A stretch of 64,000 nucleotides of DNA from Polyangium sp. 15x6 (GTDB taxonomy: Bacteria; Myxococcota_A; Polyangia; Polyangiales; Polyangiaceae): assembly GCF_029960785.1 (NCBI RefSeq), contig NZ_JASBQE010000041.1:1-64000 (forward strand), read 5' to 3'. Both the position numbers and the translations under genes were made by a program. This document shows, piece after piece, positions 8,444 through 19,151 of the stretch. Position 1 is the first letter of the stretch, and each line of letters starts with the position of its first letter. Below the pieces are notes generated by a model. It did no database searches and was not told the origin of the DNA. It saw nothing but the letters and a program-made list of their open reading frames with translations.

Positions 8444-9805
8444 TCACTCCGGGTCGATGCGGTACAGCTTGCCGGGTGTCCCGCCCTGGCTGTTGTCCAC
8501 GATCACGTAGAGCTCGCCCGCGGTGTCCTCGCCGAACGAAGTGATGCCCGCGCTCAGCGACGTGCTTTCGAGATCGGCCGTGATCTCTCCCTCCTTGATG
8601 ATGTTGCCCTTCGACCACGCGAGCGTGTAGAAGCGCTTCGAGCAATAGTCGGCGTAGAGGTACGTCCCGACGAGCCCCGGGATCTTCGACCCGCGGTAGA
8701 CGTATCCGCCCGTCACCGAGCAGTCGTTCAAGCCGCTTGCATGCTCGTACTCCGTGACCGGCAAGGTGAGGCCCGCCGTGTCGCAGCCGTTTGCCGGCTG
8801 GAAGCAGAGCGTTCCTTCCATGGTGTTCCAGCCATAGTTCTTGTTGCCTTCCCCGGCCGGCTCGACGTTGATTTCTTCGACCACGTTCTGGCCGACGTCG
8901 GCGATGTAGAGATCGCCGTTGCATCGATCGAAGCTGAAGCGCCAGGGGTTGCGCAGGCCCCAGTCCCAGATGTCCTTGTCGCCGTTCTGGAGGTTTCCCG
9001 GCGGAGGCGTCGGGTACTTATCGACGTCGATGCGGAGAATCTTGCCGAGCTTGGCGTTGATGTCCTGCCCGTTCTGATCCGGATCGCCGCCGCCGCCGCC
9101 GTCGCCCGTGCCCACGTAGAGGTAACCATCGGGCCCGAACGCGAGCATGCCGCCGTTGTGGTTGGTGTGGCCCGGATGCGGGATGGTGAGAATCACCTTG
9201 CCCGAACCCTGGACCGCCGTGTCGGGCGAGGCGCCGCGAGCGTACTCGGCGATGGCGATCGCGCCGTTCGGGTTCGGCTTCTGCGTGTAGTAGACGAAGA
9301 ATCGGCCATTCTCGGCGTAGTTCGGGTGGAACGCGAGGCCGAGCAAGCCGCGCTCATTGGCCGCCGCCTCGACGATCGCGCTGATGTCGAGGAAGGGCTC
9401 CTGCACGAGATTGCCGCCGTTCACGATGCGGATGCGGCCCGGCTTCTCCAGCAAGAAGAGGCGGTTCGTATCGCCCGGCGCGCCCGTCACGAAGGTGGGG
9501 CGGTCGAGGCCCGTCACGAGCTCGGTGAGCGCGAGCTTGGGCAAGGCTTCGGACGTGCCGGGCGCGCATACCTGCATGCCGCCGCCACTGCCGCCCGCGC
9601 CACCGGCGCCGCCCGCGCCGCCTGCGCCGCCTGCGCCGCCCATTCCGCCAGTCCCGCCCACGCCCCCGTCACCGCCGGTGCCGCCGGTGCCGCCGCTGCC
9701 GCCCTTTCCATCGTCGCCGCAGCCGACGACCGACAGCGCGCTTGTGGCCGCGCCGACGAAGAAGAGAAATGCCAACCTGGTCCCGTTCGACTTCAAGAAA
9801 TCCAT
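8444..9805 (-). CDS. PQQ-dependent glucose/sorbosone dehydrogenase family lipoprotein
   Basis: 453 aa. ATG 9805 gives MDFLKSNGTRLAFLFFVG with lipobox SVVGC (Cys ~29), then a GGxGG linker (res ~32-65). The body is a six-bladed soluble quinoprotein glucose dehydrogenase (GSDH) propeller: GLDRPTFVTGAPGDTNRLF, ERGLLGLAFHPNY, HNGGMLAFGPDGYLYVGTGD, WDWGLRNPWRFSFD and YGWNTMEG. The catalytic-type His (HNGG) and the Arg of the NPWRFSFD motif are present. Family enzymes oxidise sugars with PQQ in the periplasm; the real substrate is unknown. Divergent from the small lipoprotein gene at 10071. Confidence 0.87.
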   Translation of the reverse strand: MDFLKSNGTRLAFLFFVGAATSALSVVGCGDDGKGGSGGTGGTGGDGGVGGTGGMGGAGGAGGAGGAGGAGGSGGGMQVCAPGTSEALPKLALTELVTGLDRPTFVTGAPGDTNRLFLLEKPGRIRIVNGGNLVQEPFLDISAIVEAAANERGLLGLAFHPNYAENGRFFVYYTQKPNPNGAIAIAEYARGASPDTAVQGSGKVILTIPHPGHTNHNGGMLAFGPDGYLYVGTGDGGGGGDPDQNGQDINAKLGKILRIDVDKYPTPPPGNLQNGDKDIWDWGLRNPWRFSFDRCNGDLYIADVGQNVVEEINVEPAGEGNKNYGWNTMEGTLCFQPANGCDTAGLTLPVTEYEHASGLNDCSVTGGYVYRGSKIPGLVGTYLYADYCSKRFYTLAWSKGNIIKEGEITADLESTSLSAGITSFGEDTAGELYVIVDNSQGGTPGKLYRIDPE

Positions 9806-10070
9806 GTCCGCAACGTACGCGGATCGACCCGCGACGTCGATCCCCTCGCTGGAAATGGCCGGACGGTCGCGCGCTCGGCCTCGCGGAGCAACCATCGGGG
9901 CGAAACATTGCGACGTCGCGGTGGATGACTCGTTTCGCTTCGAAGGGTCCTTCGGAACATCTCCCTCGCGCTCTTGCGCATCCTCTCGTCGCGCCGCGAA
10001 GATTGACGCGCGGCAGGAGACGCGCGAAGCACCTCGACGCCCGCGCCCCTGTGCGGGCGCCGAATCCCCG

Positions 10071-10661
10071 ATGCGACACCGCGTTTCCAAGGCCCTCTCC
10101 CTGATCGCCATCCTTTCCCTCGTCGCTTGTGAAAAGAGCGGCAGCGAGGGAGGCGCGCCGCCCGCTCCCTCCGTCGCCCCCGCGACAACCGTTCCGTCCG
10201 GAAAAACCGCCGAGGTCGCGCCGAGCGCCGCGGCGCCGAGCCCGAGCGCTTCCGCGGCTCTGCCCGCCGAGCCGCCGGGGCTCGTGGGGACGTGGGAAGG
10301 CCGCTACGACGCAAAGAAGGGCGAGGTCGAGATGCCGCCCAAAGTGAAGGACAAAGTCCGCACGAAGGACGACGGCAAGGTGGCGGTGGGCCCGGGGACG
10401 CTCACGCTCACCATCGGCCCGGACGGCGAGCTGAAAGGAAAAACCTCGGGCGCGCTCGGCGCCGCGGCGCTCAGCGGCAAAGTCGAGGGGGACGAGGTGC
10501 GCGCCACGTTCTTCCCGGAAGACGCGGTTTCCAAAGATGCGATGTTCGGCATCGTCCAGGGCAAGCGCAAAGACGACAAGATCGTCGGACGCATCCGCGT
10601 GGCGAGCGGGGACGCGTCGGTCGTGCGCGAGGCCGAAATCGAGCTGAAGAAGAAGGACTAG
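10071..10661 (+). CDS. small hypothetical lipoprotein
   Basis: 196 aa. MRHRVSKALSLIAILSLVAC is a lipoprotein signal with lipobox LVAC (Cys20). An Ala/Pro/Ser linker (res ~27-65) precedes a compact domain (res ~70-196) with GTWEGRYDAKKGEVEMPP, GTLTLTIGPDGELKGKTSG and a Lys-rich end. The alternating strands resemble small lipocalin/'YXWGXW'-like beta sandwiches, but no family is recognised. It converges on the HD-GYP gene with 10 bp between the stops. Confidence 0.8.
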   Translation: MRHRVSKALSLIAILSLVACEKSGSEGGAPPAPSVAPATTVPSGKTAEVAPSAAAPSPSASAALPAEPPGLVGTWEGRYDAKKGEVEMPPKVKDKVRTKDDGKVAVGPGTLTLTIGPDGELKGKTSGALGAAALSGKVEGDEVRATFFPEDAVSKDAMFGIVQGKRKDDKIVGRIRVASGDASVVREAEIELKKKD

Positions 10662-10671
10662 CGGCGCGATT

Positions 10672-12699
10672 TCATCGCGAAGACGCCGCGAGGGCCGAGT
10701 GCGGCGCGCCGGGCTGTTCGAGCACGGTCCACACCTTCGCTTCGATGAAGACGCGCACGAGGTCGGCGTCGACGTGCTGGTCTTTGACTTCGAGGCCGAG
10801 GATGTCGAGCGCGCGGTCGACGGGTACGGCCTTCTTGTAGGGCCTGTCGCTCGCGGTGAGCGCGTCGAAGATGTCGCTGACGCTCATCATCTTGGATTGC
10901 AGCGGGATTTCCTCGGCGCGCAGGCGATGCGGATACCCCGTGCCGTTCAAGCGTTCGTGATGCGAGCCCGCGATGACGGCGACGCGGCGGAACTGTTTGC
11001 CCCAGGGGATCTGTGAAAGGAACTGGTAGGTGTGGACCACGTGGTTGCGGATTTCTTCGATCTCCGCGGGCGTGAGCGATCCACGCGCCACCGACAAACA
11101 CGCGACCTCCTCGGAGCGGAGGAGCGGCACGACGTCACCCGAGAAGTCGGTGAACGTCTCGCGCGCGATGGCCTCGATGCGCGCGAAATCGCCGCCTTTG
11201 AGGACCGAGGGCTCGTTCGCCGCGACGATGGCGGCATACGCGGCTTCGAGCTCGGCCTTGCGCGCCGATAATTCCTGATCGAGCGCGGCGAGCTCGTCGG
11301 CGCGCGCGCCTCGTTGCACGAGCCGAAGCTTGCGTTCGAGGATCTCCACCTCGTACGAGCGCGACGCGATCTCGATACGATGACGGATGATCGCGAGCTC
11401 GTGCGGATAGAGCTTCTTCGCCTTCACGAGGACCTGCTCGCGTACGCCGATCTTGCCGAAATCGTGGAGCAGCGACGCGTACTCGAGCTCGCGCAGATCG
11501 TCCTTCGTCCACGTGACGCCGCGATACGGCCCGGCCTTGTCGCGCTCGAGCGCGCGCGCGAGGCCCACCGTCAGCAGCGCGACCCGGCGCGAGTGACCAC
11601 TCGTCGTGGGATCGCGCTGCTCGATGGCCTCGACGCTGGCGCGCACGAAGCCTTCGAGCATGTGGTGGATCTCGGTATAAAGAACCGCGTTCTCCAGCGC
11701 GATGCCGGCCTGCGATCCGAGCGTGCCGACGAGCTCTTCGCTGCGCGCGTCGAAGGGGACGACCTGGTCGTCGACGTCCTCGTCCGAGAGGAGTTTCCGA
11801 TCGCCCGCGCGTTTCTTGTTGAGCAGCTGGATGACGCCGATGACCTCGCCTTTGCGCGAGAGCAGCGGCATGCACAGCATCGACTTCGTGCGATAGCCGA
11901 TCTTCGCGTCGAACGATCGATCGAAGCCGTACGGCGATACCGCGGGCAGGTCGTAGACGTCGGCGATGTTGAGCGGCCGCTTGTGGAGAGCGACGTAGCC
12001 CGACATCGATCGGGGGCTCACGGGCAGGGTGAACTCGCGCGCGTCGAAGGGCACCGAGTCGTTTTGCGAGAGCTTGAAGCGCAGGGTGCGGCGGAGCGGA
12101 TCGGGATCGTCGCCTTCGACGACGTAGATGCTGCCGGCATCCGCGCCCGTGATGAAGCGGCTCTTCTCCAGGATGAGCGAGAGCAGCTTGTCGAGCTCGC
12201 GCTCGGTGGTGATGGCCTTGGCAATCTCGATGAGCTCGCCGAGCTCGTAACGATAGCGGTTCAGCCATTTGCCGCGCGCCTCGGCGCGGGCCTTCGACTC
12301 GAGAAGCTCGCAAACGTTGTGGATCGCGACGTAGAGCTCGTCGGCGCTCGGATCGGGGCTCACGAGCGCGCCGAGGCCGCGGTTCAAGGCTCCCGCGACA
12401 TCGCCGATGGCGGGGCTACCGACGAGGACGAGCATGGCCTCACCCGAAGCGAGCTTGTGCGCGAAGGGGCGCAGCACTTCGCGGCCGCGGTCCCAGAGCG
12501 AGCCCGGCGCGAGCACCGCGAAGAGCCGGTCACTCCGCACCGTGACGAGCAAAGGGTGCGGCCGGACGACGGTGCGATCGGACAGACGCGCGTCCGACGT
12601 GAGGCGCGCCTCGATGATGTTCATCGTGGTGAGGGCGTCCCTGCCGTATCGCGCCGAGCTTCGGGCGGCGTCACTCGCCCCGTCGATGAAAAGGCTCAC
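10672..12699 (-). CDS. GAF - HD-GYP domain protein (putative c-di-GMP phosphodiesterase) with a large insert
   Basis: 675 aa. The N-terminal ~140 residues are unassigned, followed by a GAF domain (res ~160-335, [20 protein letters not shown] ... [20 protein letters not shown]) and a C-terminal HD-GYP domain with [21 protein letters not shown] (H412 D413) and [11 protein letters not shown] (H580 H581, GYP 588-590). HD-GYP enzymes hydrolyse c-di-GMP at a di/tri-iron site. The gap between HD and HHE is ~165 residues, about 100 more than usual, and includes a charged coiled-coil-like stretch (res ~440-500). Its ATG overlaps the phoH stop (ATGA), so the genes are coupled. Confidence 0.88.
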   Translation of the reverse strand: MSLFIDGASDAARSSARYGRDALTTMNIIEARLTSDARLSDRTVVRPHPLLVTVRSDRLFAVLAPGSLWDRGREVLRPFAHKLASGEAMLVLVGSPAIGDVAGALNRGLGALVSPDPSADELYVAIHNVCELLESKARAEARGKWLNRYRYELGELIEIAKAITTERELDKLLSLILEKSRFITGADAGSIYVVEGDDPDPLRRTLRFKLSQNDSVPFDAREFTLPVSPRSMSGYVALHKRPLNIADVYDLPAVSPYGFDRSFDAKIGYRTKSMLCMPLLSRKGEVIGVIQLLNKKRAGDRKLLSDEDVDDQVVPFDARSEELVGTLGSQAGIALENAVLYTEIHHMLEGFVRASVEAIEQRDPTTSGHSRRVALLTVGLARALERDKAGPYRGVTWTKDDLRELEYASLLHDFGKIGVREQVLVKAKKLYPHELAIIRHRIEIASRSYEVEILERKLRLVQRGARADELAALDQELSARKAELEAAYAAIVAANEPSVLKGGDFARIEAIARETFTDFSGDVVPLLRSEEVACLSVARGSLTPAEIEEIRNHVVHTYQFLSQIPWGKQFRRVAVIAGSHHERLNGTGYPHRLRAEEIPLQSKMMSVSDIFDALTASDRPYKKAVPVDRALDILGLEVKDQHVDADLVRVFIEAKVWTVLEQPGAPHSALAASSR

Positions 12700-13799
12700 G
12701 AGGCGGTCCCTTTTTCGCGCGGTTCGTTCGCGGGGTCGAGGTTCGTCGGGGTCGATTGCGCCGCGGCGGGGCCGTCGCGGCGATCTCGATCCCGGTCCCG
12801 CTCTTTTTCCGCGCGCCTCGCCGCGACTTCCTGATCACGCTTCTCGTACGCGACGATGATGCGTTGCACGAGCGGATGGCGGACGACATCGACCTCGGTG
12901 AAGTGACAAATCGCGATGCCCTCGATCCCCGTGAGCAACTCGCGCGCTTCTGCGAGGCCGCTTCGCGCGCCGTGCGGCAGATCGACCTGCGTCACGTCGC
13001 CCGTGACGACCGCGCGCGACGAGTAGCCGAGGCGTGTCAGGAACATGCGCATCTGATCACTCGTCGCGTTCTGCGCTTCGTCGAGGATGACGAAGGAATC
13101 GTTCAGCGTGCGGCCACGCATGAACGCGAGCGGCGCGACCTCGATCTGTCCGCGCGAGACCAGGCCCGAGGCTTTGTCGGCATCCATCATGTCGTGCAAA
13201 GCATCATAGAGCGGACGGAGGTACGGATTCACTTTCTCGGCGAGGTCGCCCGGCAGAAAGCCGAGCCGCTCGCCCGCTTCGACCGCCGGGCGCGTGAGGA
13301 TGATGCGTTTCACGCGCCGCTCGAGCAGCGCGTGCACGGCCATGGCCATGGCGAGGTAGGTCTTGCCCGTGCCCGCCGGCCCGATGCCGAACGTCATGTC
13401 GTGCGTGCGGATCGCCTGGATGTATCGCTTTTGCGCGATCGTCTTGGCGGTGACGGGCCTGCGCCGCGCGGTCACGAGCACGACGTCTTCGAAGAGCTCG
13501 CGCAGCGTGAGCGCGGGGTCTTCGCGGAGGGCCTGGACGGCGCGCACGTAATCCTGCGCGTCGAGCACGGCGCCGCTGCGCAGGAGCTGGGCCGCCTCGG
13601 CGAGGAATCGCTCGGCGAGCGCGACCGCGTCGGCGTCGCCGGCGAGGCGAATGATGTTGCCCCGCAGGCTCGCGTCGATGCCGAGCGTCCTCGCCACGGA
13701 CTTCAGGTGTTCACTCGCCGGACCGGCGAGCGAGACGAGCGTCGCGTTGTCGAGCACCTCGACGTCTGCCGTGATCCGAATGGGCGTGCTGCTGGTCAT
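12696..13799 (-). CDS. phoH: PhoH-family P-loop ATPase
   Basis: 367 aa, the usual size for PhoH/PhoL proteins. An N-terminal KH-like segment (res ~20-75) precedes the PhoH ATPase: Walker [13 protein letters not shown] (res ~140), [20 protein letters not shown], Walker [12 protein letters not shown] and [12 protein letters not shown]. The C-tail (res ~320-367) is very charged. PhoH proteins are RNA-associated ATPases often placed with ybeY and 7TM-HD genes. Here the downstream partner is an HD-GYP gene overlapping by 4 nt. Confidence 0.93.
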   Translation of the reverse strand: MTSSTPIRITADVEVLDNATLVSLAGPASEHLKSVARTLGIDASLRGNIIRLAGDADAVALAERFLAEAAQLLRSGAVLDAQDYVRAVQALREDPALTLRELFEDVVLVTARRRPVTAKTIAQKRYIQAIRTHDMTFGIGPAGTGKTYLAMAMAVHALLERRVKRIILTRPAVEAGERLGFLPGDLAEKVNPYLRPLYDALHDMMDADKASGLVSRGQIEVAPLAFMRGRTLNDSFVILDEAQNATSDQMRMFLTRLGYSSRAVVTGDVTQVDLPHGARSGLAEARELLTGIEGIAICHFTEVDVVRHPLVQRIIVAYEKRDQEVAARRAEKERDRDRDRRDGPAAAQSTPTNLDPANEPREKGTAS

Positions 13800-13912
13800 G
13801 GTTCGTTCTGTCGCTTGCTCGTGTTGCCCCGGCCGCGCGTGGCTTGACCCTCCGCGCGTCGCATGCGAGCGTCGTGCCCGCCCGTCGGGCGCGAAGCCGG
13901 AAACATTCGCGA

Positions 13913-15778
13913 ATGCTGCATACGAAAAGCGGGAACACGAAGCGCCTCGAAGGAGGCCTCCGCGGGAGCATAGCCAAGGCGGTGCTCTCCGGCGCGCTCG
14001 CGTGTGTTTTTTCTGTCCCGGCCGCGCTCGCGCAAGTAAGGCCGGCGCCGCCTGGTCCCAAACCTGCGGCCACAGGGGAAGGAAAAACCCAGGCGAAACC
14101 GCCTGCGCCGAAGGCCATGGGGACCGTGCCGCAGCCCTTCGAGCTGCGGAAGGTGGTGATTCCGCCGCCCACGCCTGCCGGCCCGCCGCCGCCGCCGCCC
14201 GCCGGCAAAACGCCGCCCGCAGTCACGCCGCCGCCCGCGCCCGTGCAGCCGTTTCCGATCGAGGTCGACGTGCCTTCGCGCACGGAGCCGCGGATGGCTC
14301 TGGCCGGTTTTCAAGGGGGAATTTTTCTACGTGATCCCTCGGACGACATACGCATGTATGTCCGGGGCCGTCTGCACCTCGATTTCCATTCCTTCCTCGG
14401 CGGCGGCGCGAGCGCGCTTCCGGCCGAGGATGGCGGCGCGCTGCTCGCGCCCCGTTTTTTTGCTCGCCGGGCGCGTATCGAGCTCGCGGCCGATCTCTTC
14501 CGCCGATGGTTTGCCCTGGTCGGCGTGGATTTCGGCGGGCAGCCCATAACGAACCCGATGGGCGAGGCGCAGCCGCCGACGCAGCCGCCCGGGCAAGCGC
14601 CCTTGCAGGCGTGGACGCGCTTCGCGCCGCCCCAGTCCGTGGGGGCGACGGCGCAGCTCGCGAACGTGTACATCGACTACACGCTCCTGCGTCAGTTTCA
14701 CGTGATGCTCGGGCAACACCAGGCGCCGTTTTCCCTGGAGAACCGCACGGGCAACGATCAGCACCCGTGGATGGAGCGCGTTCTGCCGATTCGAGCGTTC
14801 GTCCAGCCGAACGGCAAGGAAATCGGCATGACGATCTGGGGCGACCTCAACGAAGCGCAAACCCTGAGCTACGAGCTCGGCGTCTTCGTCGGCGACGGAC
14901 CGAATCGACCGCAGGTCGACGGTTACCCCGATTTCATCGGCCGCTTCGTGGTGCGCCCGTTCTCGCGGGGCACGCCGACGACGAAGGCCCCGCCTTCGGG
15001 GTTGTCGAGCATCATGCCCCGGGCGCACATCGGCGTGAGCATGCAGCGCGGCGCGCGTGATCCGGCGTTCGTCGCGTACGACTATCCCGCGATCACCACG
15101 GCGCAGGGGTTTGCATTGTGGGATCCGCGGTACCGCGACACACGCGGCAGGCTCGTGCGCGTCTTGCCATCGGGCGCGCAAAACCGCATCGGCGGCGAGC
15201 TGCGCGTGCCGATCGATCGGTACGAGCTGCGCGCCGAGGCGTACTGGGTCGACAACGGGACACGCGAGGCGATCGATGGACTCGCGTTCGAGCACACCGA
15301 GCGGATCGGGAATGTCGAGGGCGTGGGCTGGTACGTGCACGCCTCGGCGTGGCCCGTCGGGGATGCGTTCGTGAACGGCGAGCCGGGTTTTTCCCGGCCA
15401 CCCAGGCTCGATCTATCGGATCCGGCGGCCCAAAAGCGGAGCGACGATCGGCGCGGGCTCGAGGTGATGGCGATCGCGGCGGGCGTGCAAGCGCGATACG
15501 ACGGCGCCGCGCGTGGAGGCGACTACGATACGGCGACGCCGGGCGCGCCGGGCCGGACGTCGAAGATCTCGGTCTTCCAGGTCGGGCTCGGCGCGACCTA
15601 CTGGCACACGCGGTTCGTCCGGGTGACGGTGAACTGGCTCGCCTACCACACGCCGGGGAGCGGGGCGGGGGAGAACCTCGCGCTCGTGCCGGGAAATTTG
15701 CTCGGGGACACGGAGAATCCCGCGAAAAGCGCCACGTGGATGCACGAGATCGGCGCGCGCGCGGCCGTGAACTTCTGA
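13913..15778 (+). CDS. phosphate-selective porin-type outer-membrane protein
   Basis: 621 aa from ATG 13913, chosen because it leads into a signal peptide ([24 protein letters not shown]); TTG 13844 is the only longer option. A Pro-rich periplasmic linker (res ~45-125) is followed by a beta-barrel of alternating amphipathic strands: [68 protein letters not shown]. The terminal residue is Phe (GARAAVNF), the outer-membrane sorting signature. It resembles the porin O/P family. Substrate unknown. Confidence 0.82.
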   Translation: MLHTKSGNTKRLEGGLRGSIAKAVLSGALACVFSVPAALAQVRPAPPGPKPAATGEGKTQAKPPAPKAMGTVPQPFELRKVVIPPPTPAGPPPPPPAGKTPPAVTPPPAPVQPFPIEVDVPSRTEPRMALAGFQGGIFLRDPSDDIRMYVRGRLHLDFHSFLGGGASALPAEDGGALLAPRFFARRARIELAADLFRRWFALVGVDFGGQPITNPMGEAQPPTQPPGQAPLQAWTRFAPPQSVGATAQLANVYIDYTLLRQFHVMLGQHQAPFSLENRTGNDQHPWMERVLPIRAFVQPNGKEIGMTIWGDLNEAQTLSYELGVFVGDGPNRPQVDGYPDFIGRFVVRPFSRGTPTTKAPPSGLSSIMPRAHIGVSMQRGARDPAFVAYDYPAITTAQGFALWDPRYRDTRGRLVRVLPSGAQNRIGGELRVPIDRYELRAEAYWVDNGTREAIDGLAFEHTERIGNVEGVGWYVHASAWPVGDAFVNGEPGFSRPPRLDLSDPAAQKRSDDRRGLEVMAIAAGVQARYDGAARGGDYDTATPGAPGRTSKISVFQVGLGATYWHTRFVRVTVNWLAYHTPGSGAGENLALVPGNLLGDTENPAKSATWMHEIGARAAVNF

Positions 15779-15842
15779 GTCGTCGTCGTCGCACAACATT
15801 TTTGGCCCAGCCCCACGCCCCGCGTTAAGGCCCGAGGAGCCA

Positions 15843-17123
15843 ATGCGTCAGTGGATCGCCATCGGTGCCGCCGTGGGGCTCGTGGCCGTCACGCTCCCCA
15901 TGTTGCGCAAGCACGACGTGGAGCTCGCCGGCCTCCTCGCGAAAAGCAAAATCGAAACGAACGGAGGGCCCGTCGTCACGCGGGAGGTGACGCCACCCCC
16001 CCTGACCGACATCGACCTGACCCGGATCGACGATCGCGGAAATGTCGCGATCGCGCCGGCCCACGGCAATCGCAAGGCCGAGCTTTCGGTGGTGCCGAAG
16101 TACCAGCGCGCGGCGGTGGCGTTGCTCCGCGGCGGGCACGTGCCCGAGGGCGCCGTCGTGATGACCGACATCAAGACGGGTCGGGTGCTCGCGTGGGCGA
16201 GCTACGTGGATCAGGGCGCGATGCACGACGTCGCGGCGGAGGCGACAGCGCCTTCGGCGAGCGTGTTCAAGATCGTGACGGCGACGGCGCTCGTGGAGCA
16301 CGCCGGGCTCGGGCCCAACACGAAGCAGTGTTACTCGGGCGGCGAGCACGCGATCACCGCGAAGGACATGATCGACAACAAGAAGCGCGACAAGTGGTGC
16401 GCCACGCTCGCGCAGGCCATGGGCCGCAGCTTGAACACCGTGTTCGCGCGGCTCGCGGCCAAGCACCTCGATCGCGGCGAGCTCGAAGGGACGGCGCAGA
16501 AGCTCGGCTGGGGGCAGGACATCCCGTTCGACGTGAAGCTCGCGCAGAGCACGATTTCGCTGCCCGAGGACGAGCTCGGCTTCGCCCGCACGGCCGCGGG
16601 CTTCTGGAACACGACGCTCTCGCCGTTCCAGGGCGTGAACCTGGCGACGACGATCGCGAACGGCGGCGAAATGGTGCGCCTGTCGATCGTGTCGAGCGTG
16701 AAGGACGAGGACGGCGAGATCTACAAGGGTCCGACCGCCCGCATGCCGATCAAGCGCGTGATGAGCGAGCAGACGGCCCGAGCGATCACGTCGATGATGG
16801 AAGAGACCGTGGATTCGGGGACGAGCTACAAGTCGTTCCACGATCGCGCGGGCCGGTCCTACCTGCCGGACATTCGCATCGCGGGCAAGACGGGCACGCT
16901 GACGAAGCCGACGCCCGAGGGCCCGTTCTACACGTGGTGGGTCGGCTTCGCGCCCAGCGACAAACCCGAGGTCGCGCTGTCGGTGCTCGTGGCGAACGGC
17001 GCGAAGTGGCGCGTGAAGGCGACGCACGTGGCCTCCGACATGCTGCGCGTGTACTTCGCGGACAAGGACGCGCCGGGCGTGCGGAGCCCGTTCGATTCGG
17101 GGTCCGTGGCGCGGCGGGACTAA
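15843..17123 (+). CDS. penicillin-binding protein transpeptidase domain
   Basis: 426 aa with a GAGGAG Shine-Dalgarno ~9 nt upstream of ATG. An N-terminal membrane anchor (res 3-22) precedes a single transpeptidase domain. The three active-site motifs are intact: SVFK (S140, K143), SLN (S196-N198) and KTGT (K349). There is no glycosyltransferase or dimerisation domain, so it is a compact class B-like or PbpA-like D,D-transpeptidase. It should cross-link peptidoglycan in the periplasm. The 3' end overlaps the convergent tdk gene by 4 bp. Confidence 0.9.
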   Translation: MRQWIAIGAAVGLVAVTLPMLRKHDVELAGLLAKSKIETNGGPVVTREVTPPPLTDIDLTRIDDRGNVAIAPAHGNRKAELSVVPKYQRAAVALLRGGHVPEGAVVMTDIKTGRVLAWASYVDQGAMHDVAAEATAPSASVFKIVTATALVEHAGLGPNTKQCYSGGEHAITAKDMIDNKKRDKWCATLAQAMGRSLNTVFARLAAKHLDRGELEGTAQKLGWGQDIPFDVKLAQSTISLPEDELGFARTAAGFWNTTLSPFQGVNLATTIANGGEMVRLSIVSSVKDEDGEIYKGPTARMPIKRVMSEQTARAITSMMEETVDSGTSYKSFHDRAGRSYLPDIRIAGKTGTLTKPTPEGPFYTWWVGFAPSDKPEVALSVLVANGAKWRVKATHVASDMLRVYFADKDAPGVRSPFDSGSVARRD

Positions 17124-17701
17124 AACTCGGTGCGGGGCACGTCGCGGGGCTCGAAGCAGCCGCGGCAGCGCGCCTCGTAGCTCTCGGCGCCGCCGACGAG
17201 CACCGTGGTGGCCTTGGGGATGAGCCGCTGCGAGCGGCTCGCAGGGCCGCCGCAGACGGCGCAGACGGCGTGCACCTTCGTGACCTCCTCCGCGATGGCC
17301 ATGAGCTCGGGCATCGGCGGGAAGGGGCGGCCGAGGTAGTCCTGGTCGAGGCCGGCCGCGATGACGCGCAGGCCTCGATTGGCGAGTTTGTCGCAGACCT
17401 CGACGATGCCTCGATCGAAGAACTGCGCCTCGTCGATGGCGACGACGTCGGTCTCGTCGAGCACGCGCTCCTCGATACTCGTGCTCGTGCCGACGGCCAC
17501 GGCCTCGACGCTCACGGCCTCATGGCTGACGATGCGATGTGCGTCGTATCGATCGTCGATGCGCGGCTTGAACGCCTGGACGCGCTGGCGAGCGAGGATC
17601 GCGCGCTTGATGCGCCGGATGAGCTCCTCGGTTTTTCCACTGAACATCGAGCCCGTGATGACCTCGACGGACCCTGTCGGACGAGCAGGTACCCCGCGCA
17701 C
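17120..17701 (-). CDS. tdk: thymidine kinase (type II)
   Basis: 193 aa from GTG 17701, matching the family size; longer upstream frames have no homology-like content. Motifs: [19 protein letters not shown] (P-loop, res ~12-25), [11 protein letters not shown] (Walker B with catalytic Glu), [11 protein letters not shown] and the lasso region with zinc-binding CAVCGG and CRGC pairs. The enzyme phosphorylates thymidine with ATP in the salvage pathway. Convergent with the transpeptidase gene; divergent from the small gene at 17979. Confidence 0.93.
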   Translation of the reverse strand: MRGVPARPTGSVEVITGSMFSGKTEELIRRIKRAILARQRVQAFKPRIDDRYDAHRIVSHEAVSVEAVAVGTSTSIEERVLDETDVVAIDEAQFFDRGIVEVCDKLANRGLRVIAAGLDQDYLGRPFPPMPELMAIAEEVTKVHAVCAVCGGPASRSQRLIPKATTVLVGGAESYEARCRGCFEPRDVPRTEF

Positions 17702-17978
17702 GGGCGGAGACAGACCCCGGACGGCGGAAAGAGGCAAGGGGAAACGGCAGGCATCACGTCGCGCCGACCCCGGCCCGGCGCGCGGCGTGGTCCGGAATGG
17801 CTCGGATCTCGGGGAATTTCGGAGGTTTGTGGGAGCTCGGTCGCTCGATGAAAACCCTCCGAACGAGGAGCATGCGTCGCGTCGTTTCCGGAGCTTTCGC
17901 CGCGCGCGCTGGACGGACGCGTGGAAATCAGGCGTCGCTCTTGTGCAGCTTGTGCCCGTCTCGCGAGTGCATGCTAGG

Positions 17979-18242
17979 ATGACTGCTGTGCAAGTTGTGC
18001 TCCGCAAGCTCGGCCGTGGCTCCCGCGCCGTCGTCGGTCGACTGGTACGTGCTCCGCGGAAAGGCTCCGTCGTCGTGATCGAGTTTTCCGACGGGATGCA
18101 CGAATACGTGACGACGCCGGTCAAGCGGGTCCTGCGGCTCGCGGGGCGGGAAGTGTTTTACATCGAGACCGTGAACTCCCGGTATCGCCTCGAGGTCCGC
18201 GGCCGTGAGGTCGCCCTCGACGGAGCGGTCGGCGGGAGCTGA
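17979..18242 (+). CDS. 87-aa protein of unknown function
   Basis: ATG 17979 (GTG 17988 is also possible) opens a frame with the G/C third-position bias of a real gene. The protein is basic at the N-terminus ([23 protein letters not shown]) with short beta-like strands ([35 protein letters not shown]), suggesting a small SH3/OB-like fold. No family is recognised. A good intrinsic terminator follows 34 nt downstream, which supports a real transcript. Confidence 0.6.
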   Translation: MTAVQVVLRKLGRGSRAVVGRLVRAPRKGSVVVIEFSDGMHEYVTTPVKRVLRLAGREVFYIETVNSRYRLEVRGREVALDGAVGGS

Positions 18243-18276
18243 CGAGCCCACCTCGATCCCTTCCCCAAATCCTTGC

Positions 18277-18315
18277 GGGCGGGCCCAGTCTTGGGCAGAT
18301 TTGCCGCCCGTTTTT
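18277..18315 (+). terminator. intrinsic terminator
   Basis: CGGGCGG (18277-18283) pairs with CCGCCCG (18304-18310), an inner GCCCA/TGGGC stem lies in between, and TTTTT follows (18311-18315). It ends the transcript of the 87-aa gene. Confidence 0.75.
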
Positions 18316-18391
18316 CGAACCGAACGACGAGGCTCACGCAGCACACGCTGCGAGAGGGCCCGACGAAGCATCCCCCGAGGAGTCACACGCG

Positions 18392-18559
18392 ATGGGTTAC
18401 CGTGATCGCCGCAACTCGATCAAGATGAGGCGCCGCAAGGCACAAGCGAAGAAGAAGGCGCGCGCCAAGGCACCGAAGGTCGAGCAGACCACGCAGGAGA
18501 CCGCAGCGCCGAAGAAGTCGAAGAAGTCCGCGGCTGCGGCGCCCGCTGCGGCGAGCTGA
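18392..18559 (+). CDS. very small basic protein (55 aa)
   Basis: ATG 18392 lies ~9 nt after GAGGAG, an unusually clear Shine-Dalgarno. The product begins MGYRDRRNSIKMRRRKAQAK, continues with a Lys/Ala-rich stretch and ends in Ala-rich sequence. About a third of residues are Lys/Arg. This suggests an RNA-, ribosome- or nucleoid-associated protein, but no family is assigned. A hairpin and a strong bidirectional terminator follow. It has its own intergenic region upstream after a terminator, so it is probably monocistronic. Confidence 0.65.
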   Translation: MGYRDRRNSIKMRRRKAQAKKKARAKAPKVEQTTQETAAPKKSKKSAAAAPAAAS

Positions 18560-18576
18560 GAGACTCCCTCACCCCA

Positions 18577-18602
18577 TCCCCTCTCCCTCACGGGAGAGGG
18601 GA
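18577..18602. terminator. perfect 11-bp hairpin
   Basis: TCCCCTCTCCC (18577-18587) / GGGAGAGGGGA (18592-18602) with a TCAC loop, just after the 55-aa gene. No T-run follows directly; it acts together with the next hairpin. Confidence 0.55.
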
Positions 18603-18620
18603 CGTGAGAGGTCTGGAAAG

Positions 18621-18647
18621 AAAAGCAGCTCTAGAAGCTGCTTTTTT
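18621..18647. terminator. bidirectional intrinsic terminator
   Basis: AAAAGCAGCT (18621-18630) / AGCTGCTTTT (18636-18645), loop CTAGA, with six T on the plus strand and an A-run on the left arm giving U-richness on the minus transcript. It serves the 55-aa gene (+) and the convergent lipoprotein gene (-), whose stop codon at 18631-18633 sits in the loop. Confidence 0.8.
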
Positions 18648-19098
18648 CGTCCTTTGCGCTGCCGGTTTTGCCCTTGGGCGTGGCCGTGTCCGCGGGACGA
18701 TCGAGGAGCGCCGTGTCGCCCGCGGCGCACTCCTCCGTGTCGACGTGCCAGCCGCTCGCGTTGCGCCATCGCTGCACGAGCTCGGTCGTGCGGAGCTCGG
18801 CCTCGTCGACGCGTTGCCACTCGACACGCACGCGCACCTCGGCTTCGTCGCGGTTCTTCATGCGCACGTCCGAGAGCTCGAGGTCGACGACGCGCACACG
18901 GTCGCCCCAGGAGGCGTGACGCTTCGCCCACGCGTCACGCGCCGAGAGCGCGACGTGCTCGCGCGCGATGTCCATGCGGCCGAAGCGCAGCGCCGTGTTG
19001 TGGTCGTACGCCGCGTCCATGAGCTTGTCCGTCGGCGACTGCGGCATGACGCAGCCCGCAAAAGCGAGCGCGAGGAGGAGGGCGAGGGATCGGCGCAC
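18631..19098 (-). CDS. small hypothetical lipoprotein
   Basis: 155 aa from GTG 19098, giving VRRSLALLLALAFAGC, a compact lipoprotein signal (Cys16). The mature part contains SPTDKLMDAAYDHNTALRFG and VRVRVEWQRVDEAELRTTELVQRW, which looks like a small NTF2/DUF-type alpha+beta domain, then a Lys/Ser tail. Function unknown. It follows the Omp85 fusion gene by 53 bp on the same strand and may be its co-transcribed lipoprotein partner. The stop lies in a terminator loop. Confidence 0.72.
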   Translation of the reverse strand: MRRSLALLLALAFAGCVMPQSPTDKLMDAAYDHNTALRFGRMDIAREHVALSARDAWAKRHASWGDRVRVVDLELSDVRMKNRDEAEVRVRVEWQRVDEAELRTTELVQRWRNASGWHVDTEECAAGDTALLDRPADTATPKGKTGSAKDEKSSF

Positions 19099-19151
19099 GT
19101 GCCGAAGAGACGCCTTGCACGAGGATCGGGGCAAGTTCTTGGCCTTTCTCG

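Noticed and set aside
8253-8510. GTG-started small gene after the TATAAT/AAGGAG element
   Set aside because: The start is 23 nt from the Shine-Dalgarno, the frame lacks coding bias and it runs antisense into the dehydrogenase gene.
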